From positions 62,001 to 126,000 of the forward strand of contig NZ_VHIZ01000066.1 of the NCBI RefSeq assembly GCF_006494375.1: a DNA stretch of 64,000 nt. The letters are read 5' to 3'. Below the pieces are notes generated by a model, which saw only the letters and a list, made by a program, of their open reading frames with translations, had not been told where the DNA came from and ran no database searches. Origin of the DNA: Pantoea anthophila (GTDB taxonomy: Bacteria > Pseudomonadota > Gammaproteobacteria > Enterobacterales > Enterobacteriaceae). Positions 42,292 through 51,026 of the stretch are shown in pieces. The translations under genes were made by a program, and so were the position numbers. Numbering within the stretch: the first letter of the stretch is position 1; every line of letters begins with the position of its first letter.

Positions 42292-43515
42292 ATGCCTGAA
42301 CAGCCTACAGTGGCACCGGCCACCCCAACCGGCAACCTCCGTCTCACGCTGCTGATCCTCTCTATTGTGGCCTATAACTTTGCCAGCTATCTCACTATCG
42401 GTCTGCCGCTGGCGGTGCTGCCGGGATGGGTACATGACCAGCTGGGATTCAGCGCCTTCTGGGCGGGTGTGGTGATCAGCCTGCAGTATGTGGCGACGCT
42501 GCTGAGTCGCCCCCACGCCGGGCGTTACGCCGACCTCTGGGGGCCAAAGAAGGTCGTGGTGATCGGGCTGGTGGGCTGCCTGATCAGCGGTCTCTGTATT
42601 CTGCTGGCGGCGCTGAGCGACTCGCCGATGACAAGCCTGACGCTGCTCTGTGTGGGGCGGGTGATTCTGGGGCTGGGCCAGAGCTTTACCGGCACCGGCA
42701 CCTCGTTGTGGGGCGTTGCGCGGGTCGGTTCGCTGCATATTGGCCAGGTCATCTCCTGGAATGGCATCGTTACCTATGGCGCGATGGCGATTGGCGCGCC
42801 GCTCGGCGTGGTGATCTTCCGGGCGGGTGGCCTGCTCTGGCTGTCGCTGGTCATTGTCGCTATCTGCGTGGCGGGCATTGTCTGCGCCGTGCCGCGTCCG
42901 GCCGTCAAAGCCAGCCGGGCCAGGCCGCTGCCGTTTCGTGCGGTGCTGGGAAAAATTGCCGGCTTTGGCGCGATACTGGCGATGGGATCGGCGGGGTTCG
43001 GGGTTATCGCCACCTTTATAACGCTGTTCTATCAGGATAAAGGCTGGGAAGGTGCCGCCTTTGCCCTCTCCCTGTTCAGTGCCGCCTTTGTTGGCACGCG
43101 CCTGCTGTTCCCGAACGCGATTAACCGCCACGGCGGCCTGCGCGTTGCCAGCCTCTGCCTGGCGGCGGAAGCTGCCGGACTCTTTCTGGTCGCGGCGGCG
43201 GGCGACCCCTGGATGGCAAAAGCGGGCGCGTTTCTGACCGGCACCGGTTTTTCGCTGGTCTTCCCGGCGCTGGGAGTCGTCGCGGTGAAGGTGGTGCCGC
43301 AGCAGAATCAGGGCAGTGCGCTGGCGACTTACACCGCGTTTATGGATCTGTCGCTGGGCATTACCGGGCCGATCGCCGGATTTATCATGAACTATGCAGG
43401 CGTGTCGCAGGTGTATCTGCTCACAGCGCTGCTGGTCTGCGTTGCGTTTGTCTGCACGCTGCGCCTGCAACGGCGTCAGGCGCTGTCACCGGCAGCCGAC
43501 GAGACTGCGCCGTAA
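42292..43515 (+). CDS. yhhS: MFS transporter YhhS
   Basis: The 407-residue, twelve-segment carrier matches E. coli YhhS (YLTIGLPLAVLPG, LSRPHAGRYAD, ISWNGIVTYGAMA, FSLVFPALGVVAVK). YhhS is an arabinose-efflux-like member of the major facilitator superfamily whose physiological substrate is not certain. In E. coli dcrB is the next gene; here the inositol cluster lies between them. Confidence 0.9.
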   Translation: MPEQPTVAPATPTGNLRLTLLILSIVAYNFASYLTIGLPLAVLPGWVHDQLGFSAFWAGVVISLQYVATLLSRPHAGRYADLWGPKKVVVIGLVGCLISGLCILLAALSDSPMTSLTLLCVGRVILGLGQSFTGTGTSLWGVARVGSLHIGQVISWNGIVTYGAMAIGAPLGVVIFRAGGLLWLSLVIVAICVAGIVCAVPRPAVKASRARPLPFRAVLGKIAGFGAILAMGSAGFGVIATFITLFYQDKGWEGAAFALSLFSAAFVGTRLLFPNAINRHGGLRVASLCLAAEAAGLFLVAAAGDPWMAKAGAFLTGTGFSLVFPALGVVAVKVVPQQNQGSALATYTAFMDLSLGITGPIAGFIMNYAGVSQVYLLTALLVCVAFVCTLRLQRRQALSPAADETAP

Positions 43516-43561
43516 AACGCGCCCGGGCGGGCCATGTTTTCAGCGCCTGCCAACACCGGCT

Positions 43562-44377
43562 TCAGGCCTGCAGCAGTTCGATACTGTGGCGGATCTGCCG
43601 TTCCGTTTCATCCGGTGTCCAGCTGTTGAGCTGGCTTGAGAAGGGCTCAAAGGCGTAGATCCCCTTATAGCCCAGCATCTCCAGCCGTTTAACCTGCACG
43701 ACGCTGTTCAGCACATCGCTGTCACTCAGCATAATGCGCTCCTCATCGGTCAGCTCAGCGGTGGGCCGCCGATCTTCCACGCCCGACAGGTGCACCAGCC
43801 CAATCTGTTGCACGTCGACACCCGTGAGGAACTCCTCTTCCGCCTTTTCATAGAGATGGTGATGGAAGGTATCCAGCACCAGCTTAAAGGGTACGCCGGC
43901 GGCGGCGATGAGTCGCTGCGCCTCTGCGGCCGAGCGCAGTGAGCTGACCGGGAATCCCAGCGGCTCCACCAGCCCCTGAATGCCATAATGTTCAAAGCGC
44001 GGCGCCAGCTGCTGCATCGCCGCCTGCGTCTCCTGAGGCGACAGGGCAATCCCCTCATTCAGTGGACACATCACCAGCGCCTTCGCACCCGTCTGCTGTG
44101 CGGTCTGCAGCAACAGCTCTGCGCGGGTCAGCAGATCGTCATCGATACGGTTAAACGGATAGAGCGCATTAATGGTGACGATATCAATCTGATATCTGTC
44201 GGTCAGGGCGCGCAGCTGCTCGGGCGTCAGATCGTCTGTCACGCTGCCACCCGGCATGTCATTACGCAACTCAACCTTGCTCAGCCCCAGGCGATGAACC
44301 AGCTGAAAAAAGGCCTCCAGCGAGAGCCGGGGAGCAATTTTGCGGTTGATACAGAAACGGGTCGGATCGATAGCCAT
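43562..44377 (-). CDS. iolI: Inosose isomerase, IolI-like (AP-endonuclease-type TIM barrel)
   Basis: The 271-residue TIM barrel has the metal site of the xylose-isomerase-like family: Glu in GLVEPLGFP, Asp-x-x-His in LVLDTFHHH, His in LVHLSGVED and Glu in YAFEPFSS. IolI interconverts 2-keto-myo-inositol and 1-keto-D-chiro-inositol, allowing use of other inositol stereoisomers. It is divergent from iolA across about 420 bases that hold a candidate IolR operator. The symbol rests on the cluster and on weak similarity to Bacillus IolI. Confidence 0.75.
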   Translation of the reverse strand: MAIDPTRFCINRKIAPRLSLEAFFQLVHRLGLSKVELRNDMPGGSVTDDLTPEQLRALTDRYQIDIVTINALYPFNRIDDDLLTRAELLLQTAQQTGAKALVMCPLNEGIALSPQETQAAMQQLAPRFEHYGIQGLVEPLGFPVSSLRSAAEAQRLIAAAGVPFKLVLDTFHHHLYEKAEEEFLTGVDVQQIGLVHLSGVEDRRPTAELTDEERIMLSDSDVLNSVVQVKRLEMLGYKGIYAFEPFSSQLNSWTPDETERQIRHSIELLQA

Positions 44378-44797
44378 GTGATTACCCCGAAACGGAAGAA
44401 GATTGTGACTAAAGAAAACATTTATTTCATTAATAGTGAATTATGAAATGGAGATTATTGGATCTGCCTCGCATTAATTTCATATTTCGTTTCAGCCGGG
44501 TGCTGTCTCGCGGGGTTTATCCCGCAGAGAACCGCGCCGTGATCGGCCTAAACCGCGCCTGCCGGGCTGAGGATTGCGGCAACGGGCGCTCTCCGGACGT
44601 CAGGAGCGCACCAGGCGCAAGCCGACGGAGAAAATGCGATCTGTGCCGCTAAAAGCAAATCTTCCAAAAAGAATTATTTGAAAAATTTATTCCAATGCAA
44701 TAGCTTCATAGCACGCTTTCAGCTTTGCCTGGTCAGGCAGCGCGGCAGGTCGCATGGTTCGTCTGCAGGGAACTTAACCATCTAAAGAGGCAACATC
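44378..44797. other. iolI-iolA divergent regulatory region
   Basis: These 420 bases have no convincing gene; a 69-codon frame at 44443-44652 lacks coding character. The inverted repeat at 44424-44449 is listed separately. A small hairpin, GCGGG/CCCGC, lies near 44509-44525. Confidence 0.5.
44424..44449. promoter_or_regulatory. Candidate IolR operator, iolI/iolA
   Basis: ATTTCAT and ATGAAAT form a perfect inverted repeat with a twelve-base spacer. The same heptamer recurs before iolR, iolC and iolD. Confidence 0.5.
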
Positions 44798-46303
44798 ATG
44801 ACAATCACAGGTAACTTTATTGGCGGCAAAATTACGTTCAGCGCCAGCAACGAAACCATTCCTGTTTACGACCCGGCAACCGGCAAAGTGGTACGTGAAC
44901 TGACGCAGAGTACCGCCGATGAAGTGGCTCAGGCGATTGGCGTCGCGCATGCGGCCTTTGCCGAATGGTCAAAAACCTCGCCCCTGCGCCGTGCCCGTGT
45001 CCTGTTCAACTTTAAGGCCCTGATGGAGCAGCATCGTGACGAGCTGGCGGCGCTGATTGTGTCTGAGCATGGCAAAGTCTGGTCTGATGCGCTGGGTGAA
45101 CTGACGCGTGGCATTGAAGTGATCGAGTTTGCCTGCGGCATCCCGCACCTGCTGAAAGGCGAATACTCCCCTAACGTCGGCGGCGGCGTTGACAGCTATT
45201 CGCTGATGCAGCCGGTCGGCGTCGTGGCGGGCATTACGCCGTTTAACTTCCCGGCGATGGTGCCGCTCTGGATGTTCCCGATCGCCCTGGCCTGCGGCAA
45301 CACCTTTGTCCTCAAGCCACCGGCACTGGACCCCTCGGCGTCTGTGCGGATGGCTGAACTGCTGACCGAGGCGGGCCTGCCTGATGGGGTTTTCAACGTG
45401 GTGCACAGCTCAAATGAAGACGCGGAGCAGCTCTACAAAGATCCGCGTATCGCCGCCGTCAGCTTTGTCGGTTCCTCCGGCGTGGCTGAGCACATCTACA
45501 AAACCGCCAGCGCGCATGGCAAACGGGTGCAGGCGTTTGGCGCGGCGAAAAACCACGCCATCGTGATGCCGGATGCCGATCTGGATGCCACCGTCAACGC
45601 CATCATGGGCGGTGCCTTTGGTTCTGCCGGTGAACGCTGCATGGCGCTGCCGGTCGTGGTCGCCGTGGGCGATGATACCGCCGACAAGCTGATTGCCCGC
45701 CTGACCCCGCTGGTGCAGGCACTGCGCATCGGCCCCGGTATGAATCAGGGGGCTCTGGAGAATGAGATGGGGCCGGTGGTTTCAGCGGCGCACCAGAAAA
45801 AGGTGCTGGGCTACATCGACAAAGGCGAACAGGAAGGCGCGAAGCTGGTGGTCGATGGGCGTCATGTCCAGGTCGAAGGGCATGCTGAAGGATACTACGT
45901 CGGCGGCACGCTGTTTGATAACGTCACCTCTGACATGGTGATCTGGCGTGAAGAGATTTTTGGTCCGGTGCTGAGCATCATGCGCGCAGCGGATTACGAC
46001 AGTGCGCTGCAGCTGGTTAACAGCCATGAGTTTGGCAACGGCAGCGCCATTTTTACCAGCAACGGTCACACCGCGCGAGACTTTGTGCAGAACGTTGAAG
46101 CGGGCATGGTGGGCGTCAACGTGCCGGTTCCGGTGCCGATGGCATTCCACAGCTTTGGCGGCTGGAAGCGCTCGGTGTTTGGCGCGCTCAACGTGCACGG
46201 GCCGGATGGCGTGCGCTTCTACACCCGCATGAAAACCGCCACCGTGCGCTGGCCATCCGGTCAGCAGACCGTGTCTGAATTCAGTATGCCGACCTTAGGC
46301 TGA
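44798..46303 (+). CDS. iolA: CoA-acylating methylmalonate/malonate-semialdehyde dehydrogenase
   Basis: This 501-residue aldehyde dehydrogenase converts malonate semialdehyde, the end of the inositol pathway, to acetyl-CoA and CO2 with NAD+ and CoA. The family signature FGSAGERCMALPV holds the catalytic cysteine (about Cys284), and AGITPFNFPAMVP holds the oxyanion-hole asparagine. It is the first gene of an iolA-iolB pair, with a hairpin between them. Confidence 0.93.
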   Translation: MTITGNFIGGKITFSASNETIPVYDPATGKVVRELTQSTADEVAQAIGVAHAAFAEWSKTSPLRRARVLFNFKALMEQHRDELAALIVSEHGKVWSDALGELTRGIEVIEFACGIPHLLKGEYSPNVGGGVDSYSLMQPVGVVAGITPFNFPAMVPLWMFPIALACGNTFVLKPPALDPSASVRMAELLTEAGLPDGVFNVVHSSNEDAEQLYKDPRIAAVSFVGSSGVAEHIYKTASAHGKRVQAFGAAKNHAIVMPDADLDATVNAIMGGAFGSAGERCMALPVVVAVGDDTADKLIARLTPLVQALRIGPGMNQGALENEMGPVVSAAHQKKVLGYIDKGEQEGAKLVVDGRHVQVEGHAEGYYVGGTLFDNVTSDMVIWREEIFGPVLSIMRAADYDSALQLVNSHEFGNGSAIFTSNGHTARDFVQNVEAGMVGVNVPVPVPMAFHSFGGWKRSVFGALNVHGPDGVRFYTRMKTATVRWPSGQQTVSEFSMPTLG

Positions 46304-46329
46304 TTTATTTCCACGCTGGCAGGATGCGC

Positions 46330-46353
46330 GACCGGCAGATCACTCTGCCGGTC
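46330..46353 (+). terminator. Stem-loop between iolA and iolB
   Basis: GACCGGCAGA pairs perfectly with TCTGCCGGTC (four-base loop) and is followed by TTTCTGTT. It may cause partial termination or stabilise the iolA message; iolB follows 78 bases later. Confidence 0.6.
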
Positions 46354-46430
46354 TTTCTGTTCGCAGGCGGGCTGCACGTCACGCCCGCGCGGCAACTGCA
46401 GCGACAACCGTGACAGAGAGGAGGATCAGG

Positions 46431-47246
46431 ATGTCTTTACTGTCGAAAGCCCAGGCCCCTGATGCGCAGGGTCGTATTCAGCATGTGACGCCTGAACGCG
46501 CCGGCTGGCGCTATGTCGGGTTTGATGCTTATCTGCTGAAAAAAGGGGAAACCCTGCACCTTACCACCGGGGATAAAGAGCTCTGTCTGGTGCTGGTGGC
46601 CGGACTCGCCTCGGTGAAAACCCGTCACGCGGCGTTTCCCGGGATTGGTCAGCGTATGTCGCCCTTTGAGCGCGTGCCGCCTTACTCCGTTTATGTGCCG
46701 CACGATGATGAGGTAGTGGTTTACGCGGACAGCGATCTGGAGCTGGCGGTCTGCAGCGCGCCCGGTCACGGGCATCTGCCCGCACGACTGATTACGCCCG
46801 CAGACGTGGGCGTTGAGCATCGCGGCAAAGGGCGCAATCAGCGTCTGGTGCACAATATTCTGCCCGATGACAAACCGGCTGACAGCCTGCTGGTGGTCGA
46901 GGTTTATACCAATGAGGGCGACACCAGCTCTTACCCCAGCCACAAGCATGATGAAGAGAGTGAAAACGAAACCCTTCTGGAAGAGACCTACTATCACCGT
47001 TTCGATCCGGAACCCGGCTTCGCCATGCAGCGCGTTTATACCGACGATCGCTCACTGGATGCCTGTATGGCACCTTACAATCGCGATGTGGTGATGGTGC
47101 CGCGCGGCTATCACCCGGTTGCGACGCTGGCGGGATACAACAACTACTATCTGAACGTGATGGCGGGGCCTGTGCGGCTGTGGAAGTTTACCTGGGAGAA
47201 AGATCACGCCTGGGTGAACAGCGAGAATTATCCGCGTAACACCTAG
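46431..47246 (+). CDS. iolB: 5-deoxy-glucuronate isomerase
   Basis: This is a 271-residue cupin-type isomerase from the ATG at 46431 (GAGGAGGA upstream; the frame extends 7 codons further). It converts 5-deoxy-D-glucuronate to 2-keto-5-deoxygluconate. The family stretch SSYPSHKHDEESE holds metal-binding histidines and glutamate, with VPRGYHPV later. A terminator follows. Confidence 0.92.
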   Translation: MSLLSKAQAPDAQGRIQHVTPERAGWRYVGFDAYLLKKGETLHLTTGDKELCLVLVAGLASVKTRHAAFPGIGQRMSPFERVPPYSVYVPHDDEVVVYADSDLELAVCSAPGHGHLPARLITPADVGVEHRGKGRNQRLVHNILPDDKPADSLLVVEVYTNEGDTSSYPSHKHDEESENETLLEETYYHRFDPEPGFAMQRVYTDDRSLDACMAPYNRDVVMVPRGYHPVATLAGYNNYYLNVMAGPVRLWKFTWEKDHAWVNSENYPRNT

Positions 47247-47282
47247 CCTACGGCGGCGTCAGAAAAGCAGTCTCTCAGCTAT

Positions 47283-47311
47283 AAGGGCAGCGGGTCACGC
47301 TGCCCTTTTTT
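47283..47311 (+). terminator. Terminator of iolAB
   Basis: AAGGGCAGCG pairs with CGCTGCCCTT across a five-base loop and runs into six Ts. It lies between convergent iolB and iolR. Confidence 0.85.
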
Positions 47312-47322
47312 GCGCCCTGAAA

Positions 47323-48165
47323 TCAGCTGGTGCCGGCGTTGTTGAGCGCCAGCGACACCGCCAGCGTCTGCGCCAGGCAGAGAGAGGCAACCTGCGAACG
47401 GAAGCCATCCACCTGGGCTTCACGCACCACAAAGCAGACGTCGCTGAAGGCGGCCAGCGGACTGACCTGGCTGTCGGTAATCGCAATCTGATGTGCGCCG
47501 CGTCGGGCGCCCATCTCCACCACTTCGACCGCTTCACGCGCATAGGGTGAATAGCTGATGGCAATCACCACATCTTTAGGGTTAACGAGGCTGAGCTGCT
47601 CGGTAAACATCCCGCCCAGGCCATCAATCAAAAACGCGCGCCGCTCCAGATGACGCAGCGCGTAGACCAGATAGGAGGCGACGCTGAAGGAGCGGCGCAG
47701 GCCAATCACATAGATGTTCTCTGCCTCGCTCAGCAGTTTTACCGCCTTGTTCAGCTGTTCAGGATTCACCTGCATCGCCAGCTGCTGCAGCGCCTGGCTG
47801 TTTACCATCGTAAAAACGTTGAGGATCTCTGACGGACTCTCAGGGGCGCTGGCGTTGTCATCGGTGGATGTCTGACGGAACAGACGCGCACGCTCGGTGT
47901 AGTTGACCGTCTCTTCCATCAGGTGCTGACGAAAAACCTGTTTCATTTCGTTGAAACCGCTGAAGCCAAAAGCATTAGCAAAGCGAATCAGGGTAGAGGG
48001 GGGCACATCGGCCTGCTGGGCAATCGAGGCGACGGTATCAAACGCAATACTGTTACTGTTATCAAGAATGTAGCGCGCAACCTGTTTAAGACGTTTGCTC
48101 AGCGTTTCGTAGCGGCGACGAATATCGTCCTGCAACAGAGAAAGTTGGGTGGGATTATTGTTCAT
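47323..48165 (-). CDS. iolR: RpiR-family regulator of inositol catabolism
   Basis: The 280-residue protein has an N-terminal helix-turn-helix (about 15-85; SIAQQADVPPSTLIRFANAFGFSGFNEMKQ) and a C-terminal SIS sugar-isomerase-like domain (about 125-270; IYVIGLRRSFSVASYL, ISYSPYAREAVEV). RpiR-type IolR proteins repress iol genes in Salmonella and related bacteria. It sits inside the cluster with its own promoter and a perfect inverted repeat upstream, suggesting autoregulation. The ATG at 48165 is preferred to the GTG one codon earlier. Confidence 0.88.
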   Translation of the reverse strand: MNNNPTQLSLLQDDIRRRYETLSKRLKQVARYILDNSNSIAFDTVASIAQQADVPPSTLIRFANAFGFSGFNEMKQVFRQHLMEETVNYTERARLFRQTSTDDNASAPESPSEILNVFTMVNSQALQQLAMQVNPEQLNKAVKLLSEAENIYVIGLRRSFSVASYLVYALRHLERRAFLIDGLGGMFTEQLSLVNPKDVVIAISYSPYAREAVEVVEMGARRGAHQIAITDSQVSPLAAFSDVCFVVREAQVDGFRSQVASLCLAQTLAVSLALNNAGTS

Positions 48166-48262
48166 CACTTCTGCCCGAATAATTAGAATAATGGCTGTAT
48201 AATGAGCGCTATAGTATCAGATGGATGGAAAATTTCATTTGTTTGCGTCAATCGCGCGGTTT

Positions 48263-48282
48263 ATTTCATGGCTTTATGAAAT
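48263..48282. promoter_or_regulatory. Candidate IolR operator, iolR promoter
   Basis: ATTTCAT and ATGAAAT form a perfect inverted repeat with a six-base spacer, about 100 bases before iolR. A further single box lies at 48232-48238. Confidence 0.55.
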
Positions 48283-48420
48283 GGTTCACAGATTGGCTTG
48301 AGAGCCCGGTACGCGCCTCTTCACAGGCGATAAGCGGGTAAAAACCGGCGTTAAATATCTGTGGCGGTTGAGAAATGCGGTCAGGATCTATCTGGCAACA
48401 ACGCATCAGCCAGATGAGCA

Positions 48421-48523
48421 GGGAACACGGTCAGAAGAGGAAAGCGTCCCGCGTCAGGGATGACGCGGGCCGAGCATGCCATGGATGGCGGGTGTCGCGT
48501 CTTTCCGATCTGACCGTGTTCCC
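48421..48523. repeat. 103-base cloverleaf-like inverted repeat
   Basis: The outer arms GGGAACACGGTCAGA (48421-48435) and its exact complement (48509-48523) enclose a second paired block (GGAAAG/CTTTCC). Inside this lies a perfect nine-base-pair hairpin with a GGGA loop (48448-48469) and a small GCCA/TGGC hairpin (48478-48489). It lies 41 bases after iolC. It may be a dispersed miniature element, a structured RNA or an elaborate terminator. Confidence 0.6.
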
Positions 48524-48564
48524 GGCGTCTGCACTTTCTCAAAGCGGCTTTTAGCAGAACAGCA

Positions 48565-50478
48565 TCAGGCGCGCGCCGCGCGCCAGTATTCAATCAGCCG
48601 CAGATAGTTTCCTTTGACGCGCGCAATCAGCGCCTGATCGTCCAGTTCCCCCTGCAGCCACTCGCGTGAAGGCTGACCAAAAATAGTCCGGCCCACCGCA
48701 AAGCCTTTTACCCAGGGCGCGCTGGCCGCTGCGGCAAAACCCGCTTTCAGCGTCTCTTCGGGCGCATCCAGACCCAGTAGCAGAATGCCGCGACAGTACG
48801 GGTCCTGCTGCTCAATCAGCGTCCCGATCGCCTCCCAGCACGCTGCGGACAGCGGCGGCAGTTTCCACCAGTCAGGCTGGATGCCCAGAGAGTAAAAATG
48901 GCGCAGAATGTCCACGTAATGCGCTTCATTCCTGTCCGGATTGCTCTCAGGCAGGATCACTTCCAGCAGCAGCTCATGGCCGCTTTTGTTACAGCCCTGC
49001 CAGACGTCGAGTATCAGATCATCCTGCTCTTTGCGCAGTTCTGCGCTGTCGTGAGGATGGTAAAACACCAGACACTTCACCACATGCTCGGCGGGCCAGT
49101 CGATCAGCTGCGAACCGATATTGCCATGCTCCAGACGCAGCGGACGTGAGCCGGGCTGCTCAATCGGACGGCCAATCCACCACTGCTTACCGGTAATCGC
49201 ATTTAGCGCTTTCTGCCCGTAGGTGGTATCCGCCAGAATCCCGCTTTTATTCTCTAACCCCGCCTCTTCGGCAGCCTGCTGAGCGGCTTTCAGCAGCAGC
49301 AGCTTCAGCGGCGGGATCCGGCTGGCATCCACGCCCGCCTCCTGTGCCATCTCTGCCAGCTGCTTGCGGTGGTCAAAGGCAAAAACATTCAGCTCCGGCC
49401 ACTGCTGTTTGCGGGTGGTGACCCGGTGCAGATGATTCAGACGGCTGTCGAGATCGGGGCGCTTCACCGCATCGTCGCGGCTCAGGAAATCATCCAGTTC
49501 GGCTTTGGTCGGCATGGCGGGTGCACAACCGTGGCGTGAGACCACCAGCGCCCCACAGGCATTGGCGTAACGGCACGCCTGCTCCCAGCCTTCATCATTC
49601 AGCCAGCCGCGCAGCAGTCCCGACATAAAGGCGTCACCTGCACCCAGCACGTTGAGTACGTCGACGCGCACGCCGGTGTGCAGGCGGGTCTCTTCCCAGC
49701 TATCCGGGATCGCTCCCTCAAACACCACGCAACCCAGCGGACCGCGTTTGCAGACCAGCGTCGCCTGACTCGCCTGACGCACATTTTTCAGCGCGGTCAG
49801 GGTGTTCGTGCTGCCACCGGCGATGTGAAACTCCTCTTCGGTGCCCACGATCAGATCGAAATAGTGCACCACTTCCTGCAACTGCTGCGTCACCTGGGAG
49901 GATTCAATGAAACGCGTTTCACCGTCACCCGGCGAGGTCAGCCCCCATAATACCGGGCGGTAATCGATATCCAGCGCGGTGCGAAGGCCGTTCTGGCGGG
50001 CAATCTGCAGCGCTTTCAGCACCGCTTCACGGGTCTGCGGATGGGAGAGGTGGGTTCCGGTCACCGCCACGGCGCGGGCTGAGGTAATGAAAGCCTCATC
50101 CACGTCATCCGGCACCAGGCCCATATCCGCGCAGTTATCGCGGTAGAAAATCAGCGGAAAAGTCTCTTCATCTTTGATGCCGAGGATCACCAGCGCGGTC
50201 AGGCGCCGCGGATCGGTAATCAGCGCATCCGTGTTACAGCCGACGCGCTGCAGTTCTTCACGCAGAAAGCGACCATTGTGCTCATCCCCGACCCGCGCCA
50301 GCATGGCCGATTTCAGCCCCTGAATCGCGGTGCCATAGGCGACGTTGCCTGACGATCCGCCCAGATACTTCGCAAAGGAGGTGACATCTTCCAGCCGTGC
50401 TCCAATCTGCTGACCATAAAAATCAACGGCAATACGCCCGATACAAATCACATCAAGCGGCTTCTGTTGTGCATTCAT
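48565..50478 (-). CDS. iolC: 5-dehydro-2-deoxygluconokinase fused to DUF2090 domain
   Basis: The 637-residue protein joins two parts. Residues about 5-320 are a ribokinase-family sugar kinase (GGSSGNVAYGTA; the active-site DVLNVLGAGDAFMSG) that phosphorylates 2-keto-5-deoxygluconate. Residues about 335-630 are a DUF2090 domain (LNVFAFDHRKQL; GLDAPEETL; KGFAVGRTIFG) which resembles class I aldolases and is thought to cleave the kinase product, replacing IolJ. No separate iolJ was seen. The ATG at 50478 is the family start; the frame runs 52 codons further. It is read alone from its own promoter. Confidence 0.92.
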   Translation of the reverse strand: MNAQQKPLDVICIGRIAVDFYGQQIGARLEDVTSFAKYLGGSSGNVAYGTAIQGLKSAMLARVGDEHNGRFLREELQRVGCNTDALITDPRRLTALVILGIKDEETFPLIFYRDNCADMGLVPDDVDEAFITSARAVAVTGTHLSHPQTREAVLKALQIARQNGLRTALDIDYRPVLWGLTSPGDGETRFIESSQVTQQLQEVVHYFDLIVGTEEEFHIAGGSTNTLTALKNVRQASQATLVCKRGPLGCVVFEGAIPDSWEETRLHTGVRVDVLNVLGAGDAFMSGLLRGWLNDEGWEQACRYANACGALVVSRHGCAPAMPTKAELDDFLSRDDAVKRPDLDSRLNHLHRVTTRKQQWPELNVFAFDHRKQLAEMAQEAGVDASRIPPLKLLLLKAAQQAAEEAGLENKSGILADTTYGQKALNAITGKQWWIGRPIEQPGSRPLRLEHGNIGSQLIDWPAEHVVKCLVFYHPHDSAELRKEQDDLILDVWQGCNKSGHELLLEVILPESNPDRNEAHYVDILRHFYSLGIQPDWWKLPPLSAACWEAIGTLIEQQDPYCRGILLLGLDAPEETLKAGFAAAASAPWVKGFAVGRTIFGQPSREWLQGELDDQALIARVKGNYLRLIEYWRAARA

Positions 50479-50599
50479 ACCTGTGGTTTCCTTCTGTGAC
50501 TGGCAGAGCCGGCGGGCAAAACGCGCGACGTCAGATGCGCGCTGCGTTCGGGTCTGTAAGAGCCTGACTGGCGATGAGGGCAGTATGAGGAATAAAAAT

Positions 50600-50623
50600 T
50601 CCACATTCAATGTGAAATGAAAT
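50600..50623. promoter_or_regulatory. Candidate IolR operator, iolC
   Basis: A palindrome centred on CACATT-C-AATGTG (50602-50614) overlaps ATGAAAT at 50617-50623, about 120 bases before the iolC start. Confidence 0.45.
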
Positions 50624-50872
50624 ATCCATCGCAAATTTGTGAACCAGGTAAAAATCCTGAATCTCCTCTCTCCGCCTGCTTGCTGAGAGGATGATGCCCG
50701 CTGCAGCAGGGGTATGAAGGCGAACGCACCTGCTGGCTTGCCGTTCAGCCAGGCGGTGGAAACGGAATGAATTTTTTTATCGTACCCGGCTCATGGCTAA
50801 ACGTTCCGCTTTTCACCCTCGCGACAGCCCGCCGGGGCTGTCGCAGCGGCTAAATTTGATCTCACTCGCAAA

Positions 50873-50885
50873 ATGAAATGTTTCT
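50873..50885. promoter_or_regulatory. Candidate IolR operator, iolD
   Basis: ATGAAAT runs into GTTTC, making GAAA-TG-TTTC (50876-50885), about 140 bases before the iolD start. Confidence 0.42.
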
Positions 50886-51026
50886 TCTGTAAGCGTGTTT
50901 TATGAAAAATATATTTGTTTATAATCGCCTCACGTTTCAGTTATTCCGGTCGCCTTTTCCGCCGATGACAGCGCCTGGCGCGGTGTTACGGGAGTCGGGG
51001 TCCGCCAGCATGTAAAGGAAAAGCAT

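Larger units (their letters stand above)
48166..48564. other. iolR upstream region and iolC 3' region
   Basis: These 399 bases hold the iolR promoter region, two ATTTCAT boxes (48232-48238 and in 48263-48282) and a large folded element at 48421-48523. No gene was seen. Confidence 0.55.
50479..51026. other. iolC-iolD divergent regulatory region
   Basis: These 548 bases separate the two divergent genes. They hold the candidate operators listed separately and a perfect ten-base-pair hairpin (GCGACAGCCC/GGGCTGTCGC, 50821-50844) without T-tract. No convincing gene was seen. Confidence 0.55.

Noticed and set aside
42271..43470. Open frame of 399 codons opposite yhhS
   Set aside because: It is antisense to a conserved transporter; the Arg/Gln/His-rich translation is a shadow of hydrophobic codons.
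44509..44525. GCGGGG-TTTAT-CCCGC, reminiscent of a type I-E CRISPR repeat
   Set aside because: A single short copy with no repeats or spacers nearby, and no cas genes in the window.
44443..44652. 69-codon frame in the iolI-iolA region
   Set aside because: Arg-rich translation, no ribosome binding site, and it starts inside the candidate operator.
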